Assembly (NCBI RefSeq): GCF_002162315.1
Contig: NZ_CP021416.1
Coordinates: 1,996,207-2,060,206 of the forward strand
DNA length: 64,000 nucleotides
Direction of reading: 5' to 3'
Source: Sulfurospirillum diekertiae
GTDB lineage: Bacteria > Campylobacterota > Campylobacteria > Campylobacterales > Sulfurospirillaceae
In this document: one piece after another, positions 19,212-28,333 of the stretch
How positions within the stretch are numbered: position 1 is the first letter of the stretch
How the letters are laid out: each line of letters begins with the position of its first letter
Notes under the pieces: model-generated
The model's database searches: none
Told to the model about the DNA's origin: nothing
The model's input: only the letters and a program-made list of their open reading frames with translations
Made by a program: the position numbers and the translations under genes

Positions 19212-20447
19212 ATGAAAAAAAATTTAGATATTTATTTTACCCGCATTTACATAATAAAAGCCTTTGTTATTGCTTTATGCCTTTGTGCTTTTATCTACCT
19301 CGCGTATTTTAAACTTACATTCCTCACACTTAACTCTTTACTCGCCCTAATAGGCTTTTACCTACTTTTAGGCGAAAATCGTATTGTTTGGTTTTGGAGT
19401 GGTTTTTTTACAGGGCTTTTATGGTTTTATTGGATTAGTTTTAGTTTTGTTTATTATGACTTGATGTTTCTGATACCGTTCATTATTCTAGGGATTGCCT
19501 TTGTATATGGGTTTCTTTTTTGGCTTATTGGTCGGTTAGGAAGCTCAATTTACGTACAACTTCCACTTCTTTTTGGCATCAGTTTTGTAGATCCTTTTCG
19601 TTTTAATTGGCTCAAACTTCAACTAACATTGATTGATACCTATTTTTCAACATCACTGCTCTCCTTTGGACTTTTTTTAAGTGCTATTGCCCTCTTCAAA
19701 TCACTTCCAAAATGGACAAAAGGTTTTGCATTGATTCCCTTAATTGCAGCACTTTCCTTTGGCACGTCTCAAACAATGCCTGAAACACATCTTGATGTAG
19801 CTATACCAACTATGAATATTCCTCAATCCCAGCGTTGGGATGCGGCCTATCAACAAAAATCCATTGATCTTAATTTTGCGTTGATTGAAAAAGCGATTGC
19901 GGAGCACAAAGAGCTCATTATTTTACCAGAGAGCGCATTTCCTCTCTATCTTAATCGAGCTCCTCGTTTAATTGAATCTCTTAAAAAGTATTCAGAACAC
20001 ATTGCTATTGTGACAGGCTCTTTAACCTATGAAGAAGATCAAGGCTTTTTTAACTCATCGTATCTTTTTCAAAAAGGAGAGATGCAGATCGCTCATAAAA
20101 TTATTCTTGTCCCTTTTGGTGAAGAGGTTCCTTTCCCTGCATTCATCGTTGAGATCATCAATAAACTCTTTTTTGATGGTGCAAAAGACTATCAAAAAGC
20201 AAAAGCACCGCAAGATTTTGTTATTAATGGCATCACCTTTAGAAGTGCCATTTGCTATGAAGGAACCAATGATAAGCTTTTTGAGGGTAATCCGAAGCAG
20301 ATGATCGTCGTCAGTAATAACGCATGGTTTACACCATCCACCGAACAAACCTTACAATATCTCTTACTGCGTTATTATGCAAAAAAATATCACACGATTA
20401 TTTATCATAGTGCTAATAGCGGGAAAAGCGGAATTATATATCCCTAA
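19212..20447 (+). CDS. lnt: Apolipoprotein N-acyltransferase
   Basis: Lnt adds the third acyl chain to the N-terminal Cys of lipoproteins at the inner membrane. The 411-residue protein has about six N-terminal transmembrane helices (residues 15-185), then a nitrilase-like domain with the Glu-Lys-Cys triad visible as LPESAFP, AHKIILVPFGEEVPFP and SAICYEG. It ends soon after SANSGKSGIIYP and so lacks the last membrane helix of E. coli Lnt (512 aa). Whether that is normal for the genus needs comparison. It may serve LptE and the TlpA-like lipoprotein in this window. Confidence 0.92.
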   Translation: MKKNLDIYFTRIYIIKAFVIALCLCAFIYLAYFKLTFLTLNSLLALIGFYLLLGENRIVWFWSGFFTGLLWFYWISFSFVYYDLMFLIPFIILGIAFVYGFLFWLIGRLGSSIYVQLPLLFGISFVDPFRFNWLKLQLTLIDTYFSTSLLSFGLFLSAIALFKSLPKWTKGFALIPLIAALSFGTSQTMPETHLDVAIPTMNIPQSQRWDAAYQQKSIDLNFALIEKAIAEHKELIILPESAFPLYLNRAPRLIESLKKYSEHIAIVTGSLTYEEDQGFFNSSYLFQKGEMQIAHKIILVPFGEEVPFPAFIVEIINKLFFDGAKDYQKAKAPQDFVINGITFRSAICYEGTNDKLFEGNPKQMIVVSNNAWFTPSTEQTLQYLLLRYYAKKYHTIIYHSANSGKSGIIYP

Positions 20448-20462
20448 GAGTCTATTTCTCAT

Positions 20463-20496
20463 GTAAAAACTACGCGAAATTCTCGATAGCTTTTAC
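20463..20496. terminator. Hairpin between convergent lnt and metK
   Basis: GTAAAA-A-CTA (20463-20472) and TAG-C-TTTTAC (20487-20496) form a stem with one mismatch, closing a 14-base region that can pair further (CG-GA with TC-CG). It lies in the 72-bp gap between lnt and metK and is probably a shared terminator. No long T-run follows. Confidence 0.45.
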
Positions 20497-20507
20497 AGAG
20501 AAATATC

Positions 20508-20519
20508 TTTACATGTAAA
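20508..20519. repeat. Intergenic copy of the TTTACATGTAAA palindrome
   Basis: An exact 12-bp palindrome directly next to the metK stop codon. It is one of 21 exact copies in the window and one of four outside genes. Its role is unknown. Confidence 0.85.
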
Positions 20520-21734
20520 CTATTTTTTGAGTGCTTTAAAGAGTTCTAAACTATCCAGCTGTTCCCACGGATAATCACTTTGTCCTACTTGTCCACGTGC
20601 CGCAACATCAGCATATAAGAAAGTATCGCTACTTGGTTTATCCAAACCAAATTTATTGGTAATCCAACGTGGTGTGAGACTAAATGTTTCAAGAACAAAA
20701 GCAGAGAGCTCATCATCACTGATGCTCGTATAGGTTCCTGACGTATCAACGGCAATCGAAACAGGTTTTGCAACACCAATAGCGTAGGAGAGTTGAACGG
20801 AGCATTTTTTAGCAAGTCCAGATGCTACGATATGTTTAGCAATCCAACGTGCCGCATACAAACCACTACGATCCACTTTAGTGTAGTCTTTACTGGATTG
20901 CGCCCCACCACCAATGGGAGAATAGCCACCAAAACTATCGACAATCAATTTACGACCCGTAAGTCCAGAATCGTGAAGTGAACTGTGGTTCACATAACGT
21001 CCCGTTGGGTTAATGTGAATAATTGTATTGTTCGGATCATACAGTTCAGTTGGTAATCCTGTATCGTCAATTAAACCTTTTATCAAAGCGCGTACTTCTT
21101 CAATGGGAAGGCTCTCATTCGAAGGGGCTGAAACAACGATGGTATGAATTTTTTGCGGTTTGCACTCTTCAAAATTTTGTTTTGTACCGTAATCAACCGT
21201 TACTTGCGTTTTAATGTCCACCCCTAGTTTATGGTTATGAGTAAGGGCATAATTATAAACTTTATCACATAACATTCTAGCGTATGTTATTGCAGCTGGC
21301 ATAAAATCTGCCGTTTCAGAAGAAGCAAAACCAAACATAATGCCTTGATCACCTGCACCAATTTCACCGCTTTCTTGATCAACCCCTTGGTTGATGTCGC
21401 TGCTTTGTTGATTGAGGAGCACTTGAACTTTGACGTCATCAGGATGTAAGCATTGCTCTTTGGTAAAGGCTGATTTTCCATCATAACCAATTTTTGCAAG
21501 GGCGTCTTTAACGATTTTTTCATAGTCTGAGAAAGAGAGAATACTTTTGGTATTGACCTCACCACCAATGATGACATGTTTGCCTGCGACGAAAACTTCA
21601 CTGGCAACGCGTGAGTTTTTATCGGCAATAATGAGTACATCGACAATGCTATCCGCAATAATATCGGCGCATTTATCAGGGTGACCGGGACTGACTACTT
21701 CAGAGGTAAAAAGGTAGTGTTTTGTGTGTTCCAT
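20520..21734 (-). CDS. metK: S-adenosylmethionine synthase
   Basis: MetK makes S-adenosylmethionine from methionine and ATP. The 404-residue enzyme begins MEHTKHYLFTSEVVSPGHPDKCAD. It shows GEVNTK, GAGDQGIMFGFA, the P-loop-like GGYSPIGGGAQSSKDYTKVDRSG, and ARWIAKHIVAS with SYAIGVAKP. The ATG at 21734, preceded by GGAAAACAAA, is chosen because it fits the family N-terminus. The open frame runs 40 codons further upstream through low-complexity leader sequence that does not look like protein. An unusual 303-bp leader precedes it. Confidence 0.97.
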   Translation of the reverse strand: MEHTKHYLFTSEVVSPGHPDKCADIIADSIVDVLIIADKNSRVASEVFVAGKHVIIGGEVNTKSILSFSDYEKIVKDALAKIGYDGKSAFTKEQCLHPDDVKVQVLLNQQSSDINQGVDQESGEIGAGDQGIMFGFASSETADFMPAAITYARMLCDKVYNYALTHNHKLGVDIKTQVTVDYGTKQNFEECKPQKIHTIVVSAPSNESLPIEEVRALIKGLIDDTGLPTELYDPNNTIIHINPTGRYVNHSSLHDSGLTGRKLIVDSFGGYSPIGGGAQSSKDYTKVDRSGLYAARWIAKHIVASGLAKKCSVQLSYAIGVAKPVSIAVDTSGTYTSISDDELSAFVLETFSLTPRWITNKFGLDKPSSDTFLYADVAARGQVGQSDYPWEQLDSLELFKALKK

Positions 21735-22037
21735 TTTTGTTTTCCATTTCTTTGTTTTCCTATTTTCAGACACATTTCTCCAAAACGCTTGTTTATCAAA
21801 AACATATATTTTTGATAACGTTTGTCTTTTTAAAACTTTTATGCTTTCGAGCAAAACTTCTCAAGCATAAAGTCTGAAAACTTGTTTTCCATCCTTTTGT
21901 TTTCCATTTAGGGTTTCGTGAAGAAGAAACATCAAATAAAATTAAAAGTTTGAACCAAGGCTCCGGTGAGCCCACCGCTTATTTATAAGGAGTATATTAC
22001 TCTCTTTAATATAAAAATTTCTTTGATTGTAGGGTTA
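21735..22037 (-). promoter_or_regulatory. Structured leader / intergenic region upstream of metK
   Basis: This 303-bp region between the AEC transporter and metK has no clear gene. It holds a perfect 10-bp hairpin (21793-21818), an 8-bp or longer inverted repeat (21838-21871), the overlapping stems GGCTC/GAGCC and CGGTG/CACCG (21959-21977), which cannot form together, and GAGTA/TACTC (21990-22002). TTGTTTTCC occurs four times (21737, 21752, 21882, 21897), in two pairs with the same 15-base spacing. A 17-codon reading frame lies on the minus strand at 21892-21839. A cis-regulatory leader is likely, but I cannot match it to a known SAM riboswitch class. Confidence 0.45.
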
Positions 22038-22931
22038 CTATGAAATGATTAGATTCCATAAACCAATGCTCACAAACGAAAAAAGGATACCTAACGCAAG
22101 CGCATTAATCAAAAGCTCTTTGTTCAACCCTCCCCTAATACCAAAAACAACGGCCAGCGTCATAGGAGGCATCGCCGTTTCTAAAAAAGTGACCTTAACC
22201 CAATCCTCTTTTAAATCGACTAAAAAATAAAGTCCTATGAGTATCAACAATGGAGCAACAACCATCTTTAAACACAACGCAATCATGTTCTCTTTGAAAT
22301 AGAGCGATAACGTGCGAAACTCCAACTTCATACCAACAATGGCAGTCACTAAAGGAATTAATGTCGCTTGGAATTTTTCAAGTATGCTCTCAATGAGAGG
22401 AGGGAAATCGGTTCCATGAAAGCCAACGGCAACGACAACCGCCATTAATGGAGGCGAAAAAAATATCTGTTTTGCAACATCCCTTCCCCTCTGTTCTTCT
22501 CCTCCACCCCAGGCAATAAGGGCTATTCCAAAGGTCATTAAGGCAATAAACGTACCAATTTGATCGTATACAAGGGCATAACTAACATGGTGCAATGAGT
22601 AAAATGACTCGATAAAAGAGAAACCAACAAAGCCTGTATTGCCAAAACCGACAATAACCATCATCGTAACTAAATTTTTTCGATCCATTTTCAAAAATCG
22701 TCCTGCGATATAGCCAAGAGCCAAAGAGAGAGCCATCGTTATATAGGCAATAAGAATGATTGAAAAAACGTCATGATTAAACGTCATATGAGGTATTTTG
22801 GAAAGCGCAAGTGCGGGGAGCGAAAAATAGAGTACAAACTCCGTTAATGCTTCAGAAATATCGTGTTTGATAGTTTTAAAAATATACCCTAAAGCAACAA
22901 AAATAAAAACTGGAGCGACGTGTTCAATCAT
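22038..22931 (-). CDS. AEC-family membrane transporter
   Basis: A 297-residue permease of the auxin efflux carrier (AEC) family with about ten transmembrane helices in two halves. Recognisable parts are the N-terminal VAPVFIFVALGYIFK, the conserved region VIVGFGNTGFVGFSFIESFY in the middle, and ETAMPPMTLAVVFG near the C-terminus. Bacterial members export or import organic acids such as malate; the substrate here is unknown. An exact TTTACATGTAAA lies 12-23 bases before its start, in the 39-bp gap after aat. Confidence 0.88.
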   Translation of the reverse strand: MIEHVAPVFIFVALGYIFKTIKHDISEALTEFVLYFSLPALALSKIPHMTFNHDVFSIILIAYITMALSLALGYIAGRFLKMDRKNLVTMMVIVGFGNTGFVGFSFIESFYSLHHVSYALVYDQIGTFIALMTFGIALIAWGGGEEQRGRDVAKQIFFSPPLMAVVVAVGFHGTDFPPLIESILEKFQATLIPLVTAIVGMKLEFRTLSLYFKENMIALCLKMVVAPLLILIGLYFLVDLKEDWVKVTFLETAMPPMTLAVVFGIRGGLNKELLINALALGILFSFVSIGLWNLIIS

Positions 22932-22942
22932 CTCAAACTTCT

Positions 22943-22954
22943 TTTACATGTAAA
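22943..22954. repeat. Intergenic copy of the TTTACATGTAAA palindrome upstream of the AEC gene
   Basis: An exact palindrome 12 bases before the AEC transporter start and after the aat stop. The distance to the start is the same as at glyQ (49689), which allows a local regulatory role for these two copies. Confidence 0.85.
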
Positions 22955-22970
22955 GATAAAAAGTGCACAA

Positions 22971-23663
22971 TCACCATGGGCTTGTCGTGCAATTTTCTAA
23001 AGCGTTTTCTAACATTGCTAGAAATTTCTCGCGTGGTATCACCAAGGCACCTAAGGATTGTAGATGATCGGTGGGAAGCTGACAGTCGATAAAATCGCCC
23101 CCCAAGCTTTTCACTTTTTCACACAGTCCTACTAATGCAGCCTTTGAGGCATCTCGCTTTGTTGAGAACATTGACTCGCCACAAAACACACCTCCAAGAT
23201 ACAACCCATACAAGCCACCAACCAATGTAGCCTCAAAAAAGCACTCGACGGAATGAGCAAACCCTTTTACATGTAAAGTACAAAAAGCAGCGATTAAATC
23301 TTCGCTGATCCAGCTTTTTTGACCTTTGGCAAGCCTCGTTTCTAAACACAAGCGCATCACTTGCTCAAAGCAGGTGTCATAGCGTATCTCAAAATGTTTC
23401 ATACTTTTGACTAAACTTTTAGAGATTTTAATGTCAGAGGGAAATAAAACAAGCCTAGGATCGGGAGACCACCACAAAATGGGATCACCCTCATTAAACC
23501 ATGGAAAGATGCCTTGAACATAGGCACGGAGTAGTCTCTCAGGTTTGAGATCACCACCCCATGCTAAAAGTCCCTCATCAGTGGCATCTAGAGGATCAGG
23601 GAAGGTATAATCATTGGGATGCAACTGAGGGATAAGTCTCTTAGTTGCCACCGCTGTATTCAA
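22971..23663 (-). CDS. aat: Leucyl/phenylalanyl-tRNA-protein transferase
   Basis: Aat adds Leu or Phe to proteins with N-terminal Lys or Arg, which marks them for ClpS-ClpAP. The 230-residue protein has FPDPLDATDEGLLAWGGDL, YVQGIFPWFNEGDPILWWSPDPRLVLFP, HSVECFFEATLVGGLYGLYLGGVFCGESMF and the end FIDCQLPTDHLQSLGA, the full family pattern. It overlaps the clpA 3' end by 23 bases. Together with clpA and clpS it forms a complete N-degron route in one operon. The palindrome at 23266 is read as LHVK. Confidence 0.97.
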   Translation of the reverse strand: MNTAVATKRLIPQLHPNDYTFPDPLDATDEGLLAWGGDLKPERLLRAYVQGIFPWFNEGDPILWWSPDPRLVLFPSDIKISKSLVKSMKHFEIRYDTCFEQVMRLCLETRLAKGQKSWISEDLIAAFCTLHVKGFAHSVECFFEATLVGGLYGLYLGGVFCGESMFSTKRDASKAALVGLCEKVKSLGGDFIDCQLPTDHLQSLGALVIPREKFLAMLENALENCTTSPW

Positions 23664-25839
23664 ACACCAATTTTTTAGCTTTATAATCTATTTTACATAC
23701 GCCACCATTTTTGAGCTTACCAAAAAGTACCTCTTCAGAGAGTGGTGTTTTGATTTTTTCTTGAATAACACGACGCATCACACGCGCTCCCATCTCTTTG
23801 CTATACCCTTCGCTTGCAAGCTGTTTTTTAGCAGCTAAGGTTGCAACAATCTCTACTTTTTTATCTTTAAGTTGCTCGGTGAGCTCCCCTAAAAGTTTTT
23901 CCACCACATTGATCATCACAGGCTCAGACAATGGAGCAAAGTGAATGATCTCATCCAAACGATTTCTAAATTCAGGAGAAAAGAAATCTTTGATTGCATG
24001 ATCTGTTCTTGAATTTTCACTCTTGGTAAAGCCCATTGTTGGGGCCTCTTTTGTTCCAAGATTAGACGTCATAATGATAATGACATTGCGAAAATCAATC
24101 TTCGTGCCATTGTTATCGGTCAACGTAGCGCTATCAAAGATCTGAAGCAAGATGTTAAGCATATCAGGATGCGCTTTTTCAATCTCATCAAGTAACAACA
24201 CAGTATACGGATGCTTTTTAATCGCTTCACTGAGTTGTCCACCCTCATCGTACCCCACATAGCCAGGAGGAGCACCAATAAGACGACTGACCGTATGTTT
24301 CTCCATATATTCACTCATATCGTAGCGTTCAAAATGAACACCTAGCTCAAATGCGAGCTGTTTCGCGACTTCTGTTTTACCCACACCCGTAGGTCCTGTA
24401 AATAAGAAAGATCCAATGGGAGCTGTCGGATTTCCAAGCCCTGCACGACTTCGTTTGATTGCTTTAACCAATGCCTCAATTGCCGCATCTTGACCAAAAA
24501 TTTTGGATTTGAGATGCGCTTCTAAGTGATGCATCACCTCACCCTCATCTTTGTTCACACTACGTGTTGGGATATTGGCAATTTTGGCAAGAACGGCTTC
24601 AAGATCGCTCATCTCGACCACTTTTTTACGTTTTTTTGCAAGGTGAAACGAAGCACCTACTTCATCAATCAAATCAATCGCAGAATCGGGTAAAAATTTA
24701 TCACTAATGTATTTTTTGGCAAGTTCGACAGAAGCTCTGATGACTTCATTAGGGTACTTCACACCATGATGTTTTTCATAACTCCCTTTAAGTCCTTTAA
24801 GAATCAAAAAGGAGTCTTCAAGGCTTGGCTCTAAAACATCAATCTTGGCAAAACGACGACTGAGGGCTTTGTCTTTATCAAAGAAATTACGAAACTCCCC
24901 ATACGTGGTAGCACCAATGCAACGAATTTTCCCAGAAGCGAGTGCAGGTTTAAGTAGATTGGAAAGGTCCATCGAACCACCGCTCGTTGCCCCCGCTCCT
25001 ACGATCGTATGAATCTCATCAATAAATAAAATAGCACCCTTTTTCGCTTCGAGTTCATTTAAAATTTCTTTGAGCCGTTTTTCAAAATCTCCTCGGTACT
25101 TTGTGCCAGAAAGAAGTGCTCCCATATCCAGTGCGTACACAGGAGAACCTTTCAAAATTTCAGGCACGCCTCCCTCACTAATCTTTTCAGCTAAACCTTC
25201 AACAATAGCGGTTTTTCCAACACCTGGTTCACCCACTAAAAGAGGATTGTTTTTCTTTCTGCGACACAAAACTTGCATCACGCGTTTAACTTCATCCGCT
25301 CTTCCAATCAAAGGATCAATCTGTTTTTGTTTGGCAAGAGCAATAAGATCGATTGTATATTTAGCAAGGGCACTCTCTTTTTGATCATCATTGTTTGCGT
25401 CTTTGTTTTGTGGTGCGCTCAGTGCGGTTACTTCTTCAACGATCAAAAGTTTATCAACGCCCTGTTGCAAAAGTAAAGAGACACAAAAGGCATTGCTTTC
25501 ATCCATCATCGCGATTAAAAGATCATACACGCTTGCTTCTGACTTGCCCGCACTCTTTACATGTAACATCATCGACTCAATGACGCGAGTCAATGCCACT
25601 GTTTCCAAAGGCTCATACGTCTCTTCGGTAGGCACTATCTGAGGATTAGCCACAAAATACTTTTCCATAGAACGTTGCAAAAAAGTAATGCTGAGTCCAC
25701 AATTGATAAGAAGTTCAACCACATTCTCATTACTCAACAGAGCAAAAAAGAGATGATCAACGGTGATGTACTCATAACGATGCTTTCTTACAAAAGCTAT
25801 GGCATCATTGAAAACAAAATTGAGTTCTTGGTTAACCAT
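23641..25839 (-). CDS. clpA: ATP-dependent Clp protease ATP-binding subunit ClpA
   Basis: A 732-residue AAA+ unfoldase that feeds ClpP. It has the ClpS-binding N-domain (residues 1-140, [10 protein letters not shown]), D1 with Walker [16 protein letters not shown] and Walker [15 protein letters not shown], and D2 with [28 protein letters not shown] and the IIIMTSNLG sensor. It lacks the long middle domain of ClpB, which supports ClpA. clpS lies 49 bases upstream and aat overlaps downstream. An 11/12 copy of the palindrome is at 25556. Confidence 0.96.
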   Translation of the reverse strand: MVNQELNFVFNDAIAFVRKHRYEYITVDHLFFALLSNENVVELLINCGLSITFLQRSMEKYFVANPQIVPTEETYEPLETVALTRVIESMMLHVKSAGKSEASVYDLLIAMMDESNAFCVSLLLQQGVDKLLIVEEVTALSAPQNKDANNDDQKESALAKYTIDLIALAKQKQIDPLIGRADEVKRVMQVLCRRKKNNPLLVGEPGVGKTAIVEGLAEKISEGGVPEILKGSPVYALDMGALLSGTKYRGDFEKRLKEILNELEAKKGAILFIDEIHTIVGAGATSGGSMDLSNLLKPALASGKIRCIGATTYGEFRNFFDKDKALSRRFAKIDVLEPSLEDSFLILKGLKGSYEKHHGVKYPNEVIRASVELAKKYISDKFLPDSAIDLIDEVGASFHLAKKRKKVVEMSDLEAVLAKIANIPTRSVNKDEGEVMHHLEAHLKSKIFGQDAAIEALVKAIKRSRAGLGNPTAPIGSFLFTGPTGVGKTEVAKQLAFELGVHFERYDMSEYMEKHTVSRLIGAPPGYVGYDEGGQLSEAIKKHPYTVLLLDEIEKAHPDMLNILLQIFDSATLTDNNGTKIDFRNVIIIMTSNLGTKEAPTMGFTKSENSRTDHAIKDFFSPEFRNRLDEIIHFAPLSEPVMINVVEKLLGELTEQLKDKKVEIVATLAAKKQLASEGYSKEMGARVMRRVIQEKIKTPLSEEVLFGKLKNGGVCKIDYKAKKLVFEYSGGN

Positions 25840-25888
25840 AATCTACTCCTTTTCTACCTGATAATTTGCATTCGCAGAATAAAATGAA

Positions 25889-26197
25889 TTATTCTGCTTC
25901 CATAATAGCACGAAGGGGAAAATGTTCCTCTTTGGCCATTTTTCGGACATACTCTACTTTCGTCTCCGCAATCTCATACGTATAAACACCACAAAGACCT
26001 TTGCCTTTTTCATGCACACTTAGCATAATCTCGGTTGCCTTTTCAAAACTATGATGAAAAATTTGCATCAAAACCTTGATGACAAATTCCATACTACTGT
26101 AATCGTCATTGAGCAATAGAACTTTATACAGCTGTGGCTCTTTGAGTTCTATCGTATCAAGTGTTTCGTTTTGAAAATCCCCTTCTAAATGGTGCAT
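25889..26197 (-). CDS. clpS: ATP-dependent Clp protease adaptor ClpS
   Basis: A 102-residue adaptor that binds N-degrons and gives them to ClpA. It has the family core VLLLNDDYSSMEFVIKVLMQIFHHSFEKA (a binding-pocket Asn-Asp-Asp and a Met) and HEKGKGLCGVYTYEIAETK. It is the first gene of clpS-clpA-aat and follows the TlpA-like gene by nine bases. Confidence 0.96.
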   Translation of the reverse strand: MHHLEGDFQNETLDTIELKEPQLYKVLLLNDDYSSMEFVIKVLMQIFHHSFEKATEIMLSVHEKGKGLCGVYTYEIAETKVEYVRKMAKEEHFPLRAIMEAE

Positions 26198-26206
26198 TTA
26201 AAGCCT

Positions 26207-26806
26207 CTATTGTGCAGTGAGTTTATCGATATCTTTTTGAATAATATCCAAATCTACTTTTCCGAGATAAAATTTATTATCTGGATTTTTACCATAAATA
26301 TCCGTAACATTTTGATACTTTCCATCTTTTAATACGACTTTAAACGGTACTTGCAAGGTTTCTTTATACTTAATATCTTGCAAAATCGTCTCAACCAATT
26401 TTTTATTTTTGGGTGAATTGGTAATAAAATAATAGGCATTGTATTTAGCTGCAAAATTTTCCACAACATACTCATCACTGACATCTTCAAAAAAGTTAAG
26501 GCCTATCAGCATAACACCATCACCATTTTGAAGTTGAAAATCCATCAAAGAAGGTGCTTCTTCCTGACATGGGGCACAAAATGTACCAAAAATATCAATC
26601 AATACAACTTTGTTTTCGTCATCTTCAAGCACGAAACCACCATTCTTGCGAAGCAGTGTCAATTTTGCACCAGAAACGCTTTTAAGCTCAACTTTGTCAC
26701 CATCTTTGTAGGTCTCTTTAACCGTAGGTGCACTTGATGATTCAGATCCACACCCTATAAACAAAAGTAGTGTTGCGATTATGATTGAACTGATTAACTT
26801 TTTCAT
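26207..26806 (-). CDS. TlpA-like thioredoxin-fold lipoprotein
   Basis: A 199-residue periplasmic lipoprotein. The signal peptide MKKLISSIIIATLLLFIGCG contains a lipobox Cys (about residue 19). The thioredoxin fold includes VVLIDIFGTFCAPCQEEAPSL with a CAPC redox site, and a later cis-Pro segment TLQVPFKVV. It probably reduces or exchanges disulfides, for example in cytochrome maturation; the partner is unknown. The start at 26806 gives a normal signal peptide; the frame extends four codons further. I recall an ortholog (Cj1106) in the same place in C. jejuni. Confidence 0.88.
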   Translation of the reverse strand: MKKLISSIIIATLLLFIGCGSESSSAPTVKETYKDGDKVELKSVSGAKLTLLRKNGGFVLEDDENKVVLIDIFGTFCAPCQEEAPSLMDFQLQNGDGVMLIGLNFFEDVSDEYVVENFAAKYNAYYFITNSPKNKKLVETILQDIKYKETLQVPFKVVLKDGKYQNVTDIYGKNPDNKFYLGKVDLDIIQKDIDKLTAQ

Positions 26807-26864
26807 ACGTTTCCCCATATAACTTTTGGTTTATTCTACTTTATTTAGATAAATAATATGTAAA

Positions 26865-27329
26865 CTACTCTTTGTAAGCATAATTCTTGATCGCCGTTTT
26901 AGCTTCTCTTTGTGCATCTTTCTCTTTCAAGCTCTCACGTTTATCATGCTCATTCTTTCCACGCGCTAAGGCTATCTCAACTTTTGCAAGATTTTTGCTA
27001 TTAAAATAAATGGCCAATGGCACAATAGTCAAGCCATCTTTAGCCACTTTCATATCCCATTTGCGTAATTGCTTCATATGCAGAAGCAATTTGCGAGGAG
27101 CTCTCTCGTTGGGAGCATAATTCAAATTAGCCGTTGATAAATGTGAAATATGCGCATTGAGTAAAAAAGCTTCCCCTTTGATAATTTTCACAAACGAATC
27201 TTTCAAATTCACTCTGCCTTGACGAATGGCCTTTACTTCACTGCCTTGAAGCACAATACCCGCTTCAAGCTTCTCTAAAATTTCATAATCATGGAACGCT
27301 TTTTTATTGCGCGCGACAGCTTCACCCAT
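26865..27329 (-). CDS. smpB: SsrA-binding protein SmpB
   Basis: SmpB carries tmRNA to stalled ribosomes for trans-translation. The 154-residue protein has [40 protein letters not shown] split over its beta barrel, then [15 protein letters not shown], and a basic C-terminal tail ([19 protein letters not shown]) that sits in the mRNA channel. Its ATG overlaps the ispE stop (TAATG). The tmRNA gene itself is not in the window. Confidence 0.97.
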   Translation of the reverse strand: MGEAVARNKKAFHDYEILEKLEAGIVLQGSEVKAIRQGRVNLKDSFVKIIKGEAFLLNAHISHLSTANLNYAPNERAPRKLLLHMKQLRKWDMKVAKDGLTIVPLAIYFNSKNLAKVEIALARGKNEHDKRESLKEKDAQREAKTAIKNYAYKE

Positions 27330-28105
27330 TAAACTTCCTCTTTCAGTCTAAAAAAACTACTTCCACTACCACTAAAAAACCATCCATTTTTAGCATAGTT
27401 GCTAAGCTCTGGGTATGCTTTAAGAGATGCAGGGAAAAGATCGTTTAGTTTTTCCTTAGAAAAATGACTCAACAATTCGGGACTTTTGAGTGCAACCATT
27501 TTCGAAGCTAACGCTTGGTCCATAGTTTGCAAGAAATATTCCCTATACGTTTTATACACCAACGCTGTATTGCAAGCAAGAGATGGTGTAAAAACTTCAA
27601 TATCAAGTGCATTTTCATCAAACTTTTCAACAATTTCACCAATACCACTGACATTGGCACTTTCATAACCTGACGCGAAAAAAGCAACATCGGCGCCCAC
27701 TTCACTTCCAATATGCATCATGGCCTCTCTATCAAGCCCCAAATTAGCAGTTTCATTTAACATGTTTAAAAAGGTGGCGCTATCGCTACTACCACCGCCC
27801 AGCCCTGATCCTGTTGGAATATTTTTCTTTACATGTAAAGCAAAATCTTTCATGACCTGTTCCACTTTTTGATCATATCCATGCTCTTTGAGCACCATAA
27901 AAGTACGATACAAAGTATTGTGCTCTAACGGGCAGTTAAAATCACCTACGAGCTCAAAAGACTGTCTGCTTTTTTTGGGTACAAAGCTTAATGTATCGAA
28001 TAAAGAAGGTACGATCATAAAGCGTGAAAGTAGCTCATGGTAATTGCCACGAACCCCAACAATTTTGAGGAAAATATTAACCTTTGCGTGCGCTTGATAC
28101 TGCAT
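27329..28105 (-). CDS. ispE: 4-diphosphocytidyl-2-C-methyl-D-erythritol kinase
   Basis: IspE phosphorylates CDP-methylerythritol in the non-mevalonate isoprenoid pathway. The 258-residue GHMP kinase has an N-terminal [13 protein letters not shown], the ATP-binding loop [17 protein letters not shown], and a C-terminal [10 protein letters not shown] in place of the usual GSG(A/P)T-like motif. TAATG overlaps join it to csrA before and smpB after. The palindrome at 27828 is read as LHVK next to the GHMP loop. Confidence 0.96.
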   Translation of the reverse strand: MQYQAHAKVNIFLKIVGVRGNYHELLSRFMIVPSLFDTLSFVPKKSRQSFELVGDFNCPLEHNTLYRTFMVLKEHGYDQKVEQVMKDFALHVKKNIPTGSGLGGGSSDSATFLNMLNETANLGLDREAMMHIGSEVGADVAFFASGYESANVSGIGEIVEKFDENALDIEVFTPSLACNTALVYKTYREYFLQTMDQALASKMVALKSPELLSHFSKEKLNDLFPASLKAYPELSNYAKNGWFFSGSGSSFFRLKEEV

Positions 28106-28332
28106 TATTTAAGCTTAAAACTCAAACTAGAGAGTGCATCATGGCTCGTATTTTTACTCGCTTCAATGTTCGCTTCTTTGATCGCTTTTTCTAACTCTTC
28201 ACGCAAAATAAGCATATCTTTGGGTGCATCAAAACCTAGTTTGACGACGCCTTTAGAGATTTCGATGACCTTAATGGTAATATTTTCATTTAAAACAACA
28301 CCCTCTCCGATTTTTCGTGTGAGTATTAACAT
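28105..28332 (-). CDS. csrA: Carbon storage regulator CsrA
   Basis: A 75-residue RNA-binding translational regulator. The N-terminus MLILTRKIGEGVVLNENITIKVI and the segment VKLGFDAPKDMLILREEL give the dimer with two GGA-binding faces; Arg at residues 6 and about 45 are in place. In Campylobacterota it controls flagellin and is antagonised by FliW, not by Csr sRNAs. It is packed between truB (one base) and ispE (TAATG overlap). Confidence 0.97.
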   Translation of the reverse strand: MLILTRKIGEGVVLNENITIKVIEISKGVVKLGFDAPKDMLILREELEKAIKEANIEASKNTSHDALSSLSFKLK

Positions 28333-28333
28333 G

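Noticed and set aside
21735-21854. A 40-codon N-terminal extension of MetK in the open frame
   Set aside because: The extension is low-complexity leader sequence full of the TTGTTTTCC repeats, and the family N-terminus begins at the ATG at 21734, which has a GGA site.
21955-21980. A known SAM riboswitch in front of metK
   Set aside because: I could not match the region to the conserved cores of SAM-I, II, III, IV or SAM-SAH types, so I report only an unknown structured leader.
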